A stretch of DNA of 64,000 nt from Burkholderia sp. Leaf177 (lineage in GTDB: Bacteria; Pseudomonadota; Gammaproteobacteria; Burkholderiales; Burkholderiaceae), in NCBI RefSeq assembly GCF_001424345.1, contig NZ_LMPF01000003.1:53017-117016 (forward strand). The letters are read 5' to 3'. A model generated the notes under the pieces. The model was not told the DNA's origin. It saw nothing but the letters and a program-made list of their open reading frames with translations, and did no database searches. The number at the start of each line of letters is the position of its first letter. Position 1 is the first letter of the stretch. Shown here one piece after another: positions 60,905-64,000 of the stretch. The translations under genes and the position numbers were made by a program.

Positions 60905-63529
60905 TTAAAGCTTCCCTTTCACCCACTCGCTGACGCCGGCGAGAGCCGCCGCCAGGTTCTGCGGTTCGGTGCCGCCAGCCTGCGCCATATCCGGCCGGCC
61001 GCCGCCCTTGCCGCCAACCTGCTGCGCGACGAAATTCACGAGATCGCCTGCTTTCACTTTCTTCGATGCCTCCGCCGTCACGCCTGCAATCAGGCTGACC
61101 TTGTTGCCATCGACGGCAGCGAGGACGATCGCCGCGTTCTTCAGCTTGTCCTTCAATTTATCGACGGTTTCGCGCAGCGTCTTGCCGTCCGCGCCGGGCA
61201 ATTGCGCCGCCAGAATATGCACGCCGCCGATCTCGACCGCTTGCGACACGAGTTCGTCGCCCTGGCTCGATGCGAGCTTCGACTTCAGCGCGCCGAGTTC
61301 CTTTTCGAGCGATTTCACATGCTCCTGAACCTGCGTGATGCGCTGGGTCAGCTCCGACGGCTGCGCCTTCAACACCGCCGATGCCGCGTTGATCCGCGCA
61401 TCGAGTTCCTGCACGAAACGCACCGCGTTGTCGCCGGTAATGGCTTCCACGCGACGAATCCCCGCCGCCACGCCGCCTTCCATCACGATTTTGAACAGCC
61501 CGATATCACCCGTGCGATTCACGTGCGTACCGCCGCACAATTCACGCGAAAAACCGAGATCCAGCACGCGCACTTCATCGCCGTATTTTTCACCGAAGAG
61601 CGCCATTGCGCCGCCCTTCACCGCTTCGTCGTACGGCATCACGCGCACGATACCCGGCGCATTCGCCAGCACTTCCGCGTTGACGATTTCTTCCACGCGA
61701 CGGATCTGTTCGTCCGTCATGGGTGCGTTGTGCGCGAAGTCGAAGCGCGTCTTGTCGGGATCGACGAGCGAACCCTTTTGTTGCACGTGACTGCCGAGCA
61801 CTTCGCGCAACGCCTTGTGCATCAAGTGCGTGGCCGAATGATTGCGAGCGGTGCGCAAACGGCGAGCCGTATCGATTTCCGCTTTCACCACGTCGCCCAC
61901 TTTCAGCGTGCCTTGCTCGACCGTGCCGTGATGACCGACGACGTCCGACTGCACCTTGAGCGTATCGGCGACGGTAAAGCGCACCGCGGCGTTCGCGAGC
62001 ACGCCCTGATCGCCCGCCTGACCGCCCGATTCCGCGTAGAACGGCGTGTGATCGAGCACGACGACGGCCTGCTGTCCCGGCTGCGCTTCTTTCGCCGAAA
62101 CACCGTCTACATAGATTGCGACGATCTTCGCGTCGTCGAAAATTTCGTTCTCGTAGCCGTGGAACGTGGTCTTTTCGCCCGCGTATTCCAGGCCTTGCGC
62201 CGACTTGAATTTGCCGGCCGAACGCGCTTGTTCGCGTTGACGCGCCATGGCTTCGTCGAAAGCGGCTTCGTCTACCGTTATGCCGCGCTCGCGGCACACG
62301 TCGGCTGTCAGATCGAGCGGGAAGCCGAACGTGTCGTGCAGCTTGAACGCGAGTTCGCCGTCCAGCTGTTTCGAGCCCTTCGCGTCGAGTTCGGCCAGCG
62401 CGGTTTCGAGCATCGACATACCGTGTTCGATAGTTTCGAAGAAACGCTCTTCTTCCTGTCTCAGCACGTCCGTGACGCGCGTTTGCGCTTCCTTCAGCTC
62501 CGGATAAGCCGCGCCCATTTGCTCGACCAGATCGGCCACGAGCTTATGGAAAAACGCGCCCTTGCGGCCAAGCTTGTAGCCGTGACGGATTGCGCGGCGC
62601 ACGATCCGGCGCAGCACATAACCGCGTCCTTCGTTGCCGGGAATGACGCCATCGACGATCAGGAACGAGCACGCGCGAATGTGGTCCGCGATCACTTTCA
62701 GCGAATTGTTCGTGAGATCCGGCGTACCCGTTTCGCGGGCTGCAGCCTTGATCAGCGACTGGAACAGGTCGATTTCGTAATTGCTGTGCACGTGCTGGAG
62801 CACGGCGGCGAGACGTTCGAGGCCCATGCCGGTATCCACGCTTTGCTTGGGCAGCTTCGTCATGTTGCCCTGGGCGTCGCGATTGAACTGCATGAACACG
62901 AGGTTCCAGATCTCGATGAAACGATCACCGTCTTCATCGGGAGACCCCGGCGGGCCGCCCCACACTTCCGGGCCGTGGTCGTAGAACACTTCGGAGCACG
63001 GGCCGCATGGACCCGTGTCACCCATGGTCCAGAAATTATCCGATGCGTAGCGCGCGCCTTTGTTGTCGCCGATGCGGATGATCCGTTCCTTCGGCACGCC
63101 GATTTCGTTTTCCCAGATCGCGAACGCTTCGTCGTCTTCCTGATAGACCGTGACGGTGAGTTTCTCCGGCGGCAGGCCGTAGACTTTGGTCAGCAATTCC
63201 CAGCAATAGTGGATGGCATCGCGTTTGAAATAATCGCCAAACGAGAAGTTGCCGAGCATTTCGAAGAACGTGTGATGGCGGGCCGTATAACCGACGTTTT
63301 CGAGATCGTTGTGTTTGCCGCCGGCGCGCACGCTACGCTGAGACGTGGTCGCGCGTGAATAAGGACGCGATTCCGTGCCGAGGAATACATCCTTGAACTG
63401 GACCATGCCGGAGTTCGTGAAGAGCAGCGTGGGATCGTTGCCCGGCACGAGGCTGGACGAGCGCACGATAGTGTGGCCCTTCGATTCAAAGAACTTGAGG
63501 AATTTCTCGCGGATGTCGGCGGCTTTCAT
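60905..63529 (-). CDS. alaS: alanyl-tRNA synthetase
   Basis: An 874-residue class II synthetase. The catalytic core starts with [14 protein letters not shown]; class II motif 2 is in [22 protein letters not shown], motif 3 in [12 protein letters not shown]. The editing domain has [17 protein letters not shown] (zinc HxxxH) and [16 protein letters not shown]. The C-terminal C-Ala domain ends with [16 protein letters not shown]. It charges tRNA-Ala and edits Ser and Gly. Complete, with a terminator downstream. Confidence 0.96.
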   Translation of the reverse strand: MKAADIREKFLKFFESKGHTIVRSSSLVPGNDPTLLFTNSGMVQFKDVFLGTESRPYSRATTSQRSVRAGGKHNDLENVGYTARHHTFFEMLGNFSFGDYFKRDAIHYCWELLTKVYGLPPEKLTVTVYQEDDEAFAIWENEIGVPKERIIRIGDNKGARYASDNFWTMGDTGPCGPCSEVFYDHGPEVWGGPPGSPDEDGDRFIEIWNLVFMQFNRDAQGNMTKLPKQSVDTGMGLERLAAVLQHVHSNYEIDLFQSLIKAAARETGTPDLTNNSLKVIADHIRACSFLIVDGVIPGNEGRGYVLRRIVRRAIRHGYKLGRKGAFFHKLVADLVEQMGAAYPELKEAQTRVTDVLRQEEERFFETIEHGMSMLETALAELDAKGSKQLDGELAFKLHDTFGFPLDLTADVCRERGITVDEAAFDEAMARQREQARSAGKFKSAQGLEYAGEKTTFHGYENEIFDDAKIVAIYVDGVSAKEAQPGQQAVVVLDHTPFYAESGGQAGDQGVLANAAVRFTVADTLKVQSDVVGHHGTVEQGTLKVGDVVKAEIDTARRLRTARNHSATHLMHKALREVLGSHVQQKGSLVDPDKTRFDFAHNAPMTDEQIRRVEEIVNAEVLANAPGIVRVMPYDEAVKGGAMALFGEKYGDEVRVLDLGFSRELCGGTHVNRTGDIGLFKIVMEGGVAAGIRRVEAITGDNAVRFVQELDARINAASAVLKAQPSELTQRITQVQEHVKSLEKELGALKSKLASSQGDELVSQAVEIGGVHILAAQLPGADGKTLRETVDKLKDKLKNAAIVLAAVDGNKVSLIAGVTAEASKKVKAGDLVNFVAQQVGGKGGGRPDMAQAGGTEPQNLAAALAGVSEWVKGKL

Positions 63530-63939
63530 GGCTTGCGGGTCTGCTGTTTTGTACGGCTGCGGCGCACGGCGAGGCTTCGACTTCTGCCGATGAACACCAG
63601 CCGGGGCCAGATTCGGGATTGTCGATTATACGGGAATGGAGGAAGGAATTCGCTGGCGCCGGAAGCGTGGAGAAGCCAGGTTCGGTGCAGGGCCAAAGCA
63701 AGTCCGATTCCCAGTAACCAGCACGGCCAAACCCTGCAAATGAGCGCAAACGGCCACAACCCGGGTTTCCGTGTTAGCGGCCATCCACACTGGTGGCGAA
63801 GCGTGTGGGTATCTGCTAACGGAGCGGAAGGGTTTCGACAGGACGCAGTTATGCGCTAAGGGTGCTTCTTGCGTACCACGCAGTTGAAATTGCACGTTGT
63901 GGACACTTAAGAATTAGCGGTTGAGAGGCGTTTTCTTTG
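63530..63939. other. intergenic region upstream of alaS, no gene seen
   Basis: About 410 bases to the repeat at the edge. Open frames here lack coherent protein features. The alaS promoter should lie close to its start, but the -10/-35 elements are not evident to me. No RNA gene recognised. Confidence 0.45.
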
Positions 63940-63977
63940 CTTCGTTTCTTTGTCGCCGTTTGGACAAAGAAATGAAG
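63940..63977. repeat. REP-like stem-loop
   Basis: A 15-base stem (one G-T pair) with CTTCGTTTCTTTGTC as its left arm, and an 8-base loop. TTTCTTTG-rich palindromes of this kind, followed by a CCCGCC stretch, recur in intergenic DNA of Burkholderia genomes, usually behind genes; that is from memory. Its copy number elsewhere cannot be tested in this window. Confidence 0.55.
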
Positions 63978-64000
63978 TCCCGCCACGGACAGTGGCTAAC

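Noticed and set aside
60773..63358. 861-codon open frame on the plus strand opposite alaS
   Set aside because: The product is His/Arg/Phe-rich without domains, and alaS on the other strand is a complete, motif-perfect gene. High GC at third positions creates such antisense frames.
1..64000. CRISPR arrays, rRNA or tRNA genes, prophage or complete insertion sequences
   Set aside because: I looked for regularly spaced repeats, cloverleaf-like arms with TTCRANNC, transposase motifs and phage gene strings, and saw none that I could support.

Overview
The window looks like chromosomal DNA of a beta-proteobacterium of the Burkholderiaceae, most likely the Paraburkholderia/Caballeronia group. The evidence is high GC with strong third-position bias (which creates many long antisense shadow frames), Burkholderia-type neighbours (sigma factor/DUF3619/DUF3106/RDD block, cyanide-insensitive-type bd oxidase, IolC-DUF2090 fusion), and a REP-like stem-loop at the right edge. 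The genus is an inference; no rRNA or tRNA gene is present.

Left part (1-13,100). A sigma factor cut by the window edge is followed by three small membrane or exported proteins. Then come a methyltransferase, a metallophosphoesterase with a GT4 glycosyltransferase, diacylglycerol kinase, a TetR regulator overlapping a LOG-family protein, an SDR enzyme, DUF924, a truncated haemoglobin, and a DUF4126/FtsX-type permease pair coupled by a TTGA overlap. A Gdx/SugE-type SMR exporter is preceded by two hairpins with ACGA and ACGG loops, which I read as a guanidine-II (mini-ykkC) riboswitch.

Centre (13,300-37,700). Here lie a bd-type quinol oxidase (two subunits), an exported peroxiredoxin, and a signalling cluster (EAL-HDOD, PAS-GGDEF-EAL with a degenerate GGDEF, HDOD-GAF, a chemoreceptor). 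They are followed by a fosmidomycin-resistance-like MFS transporter, a two-gene HicA-like toxin/HTH pair behind a 40-bp palindrome, prpE, a Fur-box-preceded two-gene operon, uvrD-mtnN, valS and galU.

Inositol locus (37,900-49,900). A minus-strand operon (RpiR regulator, iolG, second Gfo/Idh/MocA dehydrogenase) is divergent from a plus-strand operon (substrate-binding protein, permease, ATPase, iolC-DUF2090, iolD, iolE, iolB). A GGAA-N6-TTCC site sits in the divergent promoter region. Together the genes import inositol, oxidise it to inosose, dehydrate and hydrolyse it, isomerise and phosphorylate the product, and cleave it by the fused aldolase. No iolA is seen.

Right part (49,900-64,000). 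A solitary APS kinase and a 5'-truncated TolC-type efflux gene abut an AT-rich segment (about 51,430-53,530) that carries a WD40-like putative lipoprotein and looks horizontally acquired. Beyond it are a branched-chain amino-acid-type ABC operon without a binding protein, a thioesterase, an iron-containing alcohol dehydrogenase, a Nudix hydrolase, a threonine aldolase, a glycine-rich exported protein and alaS.

The most interesting items are the putative toxin-antitoxin pair with its palindrome-covered, nearly leaderless promoter, the guanidine-II riboswitch, and the AT-rich island that ends in a broken efflux gene.
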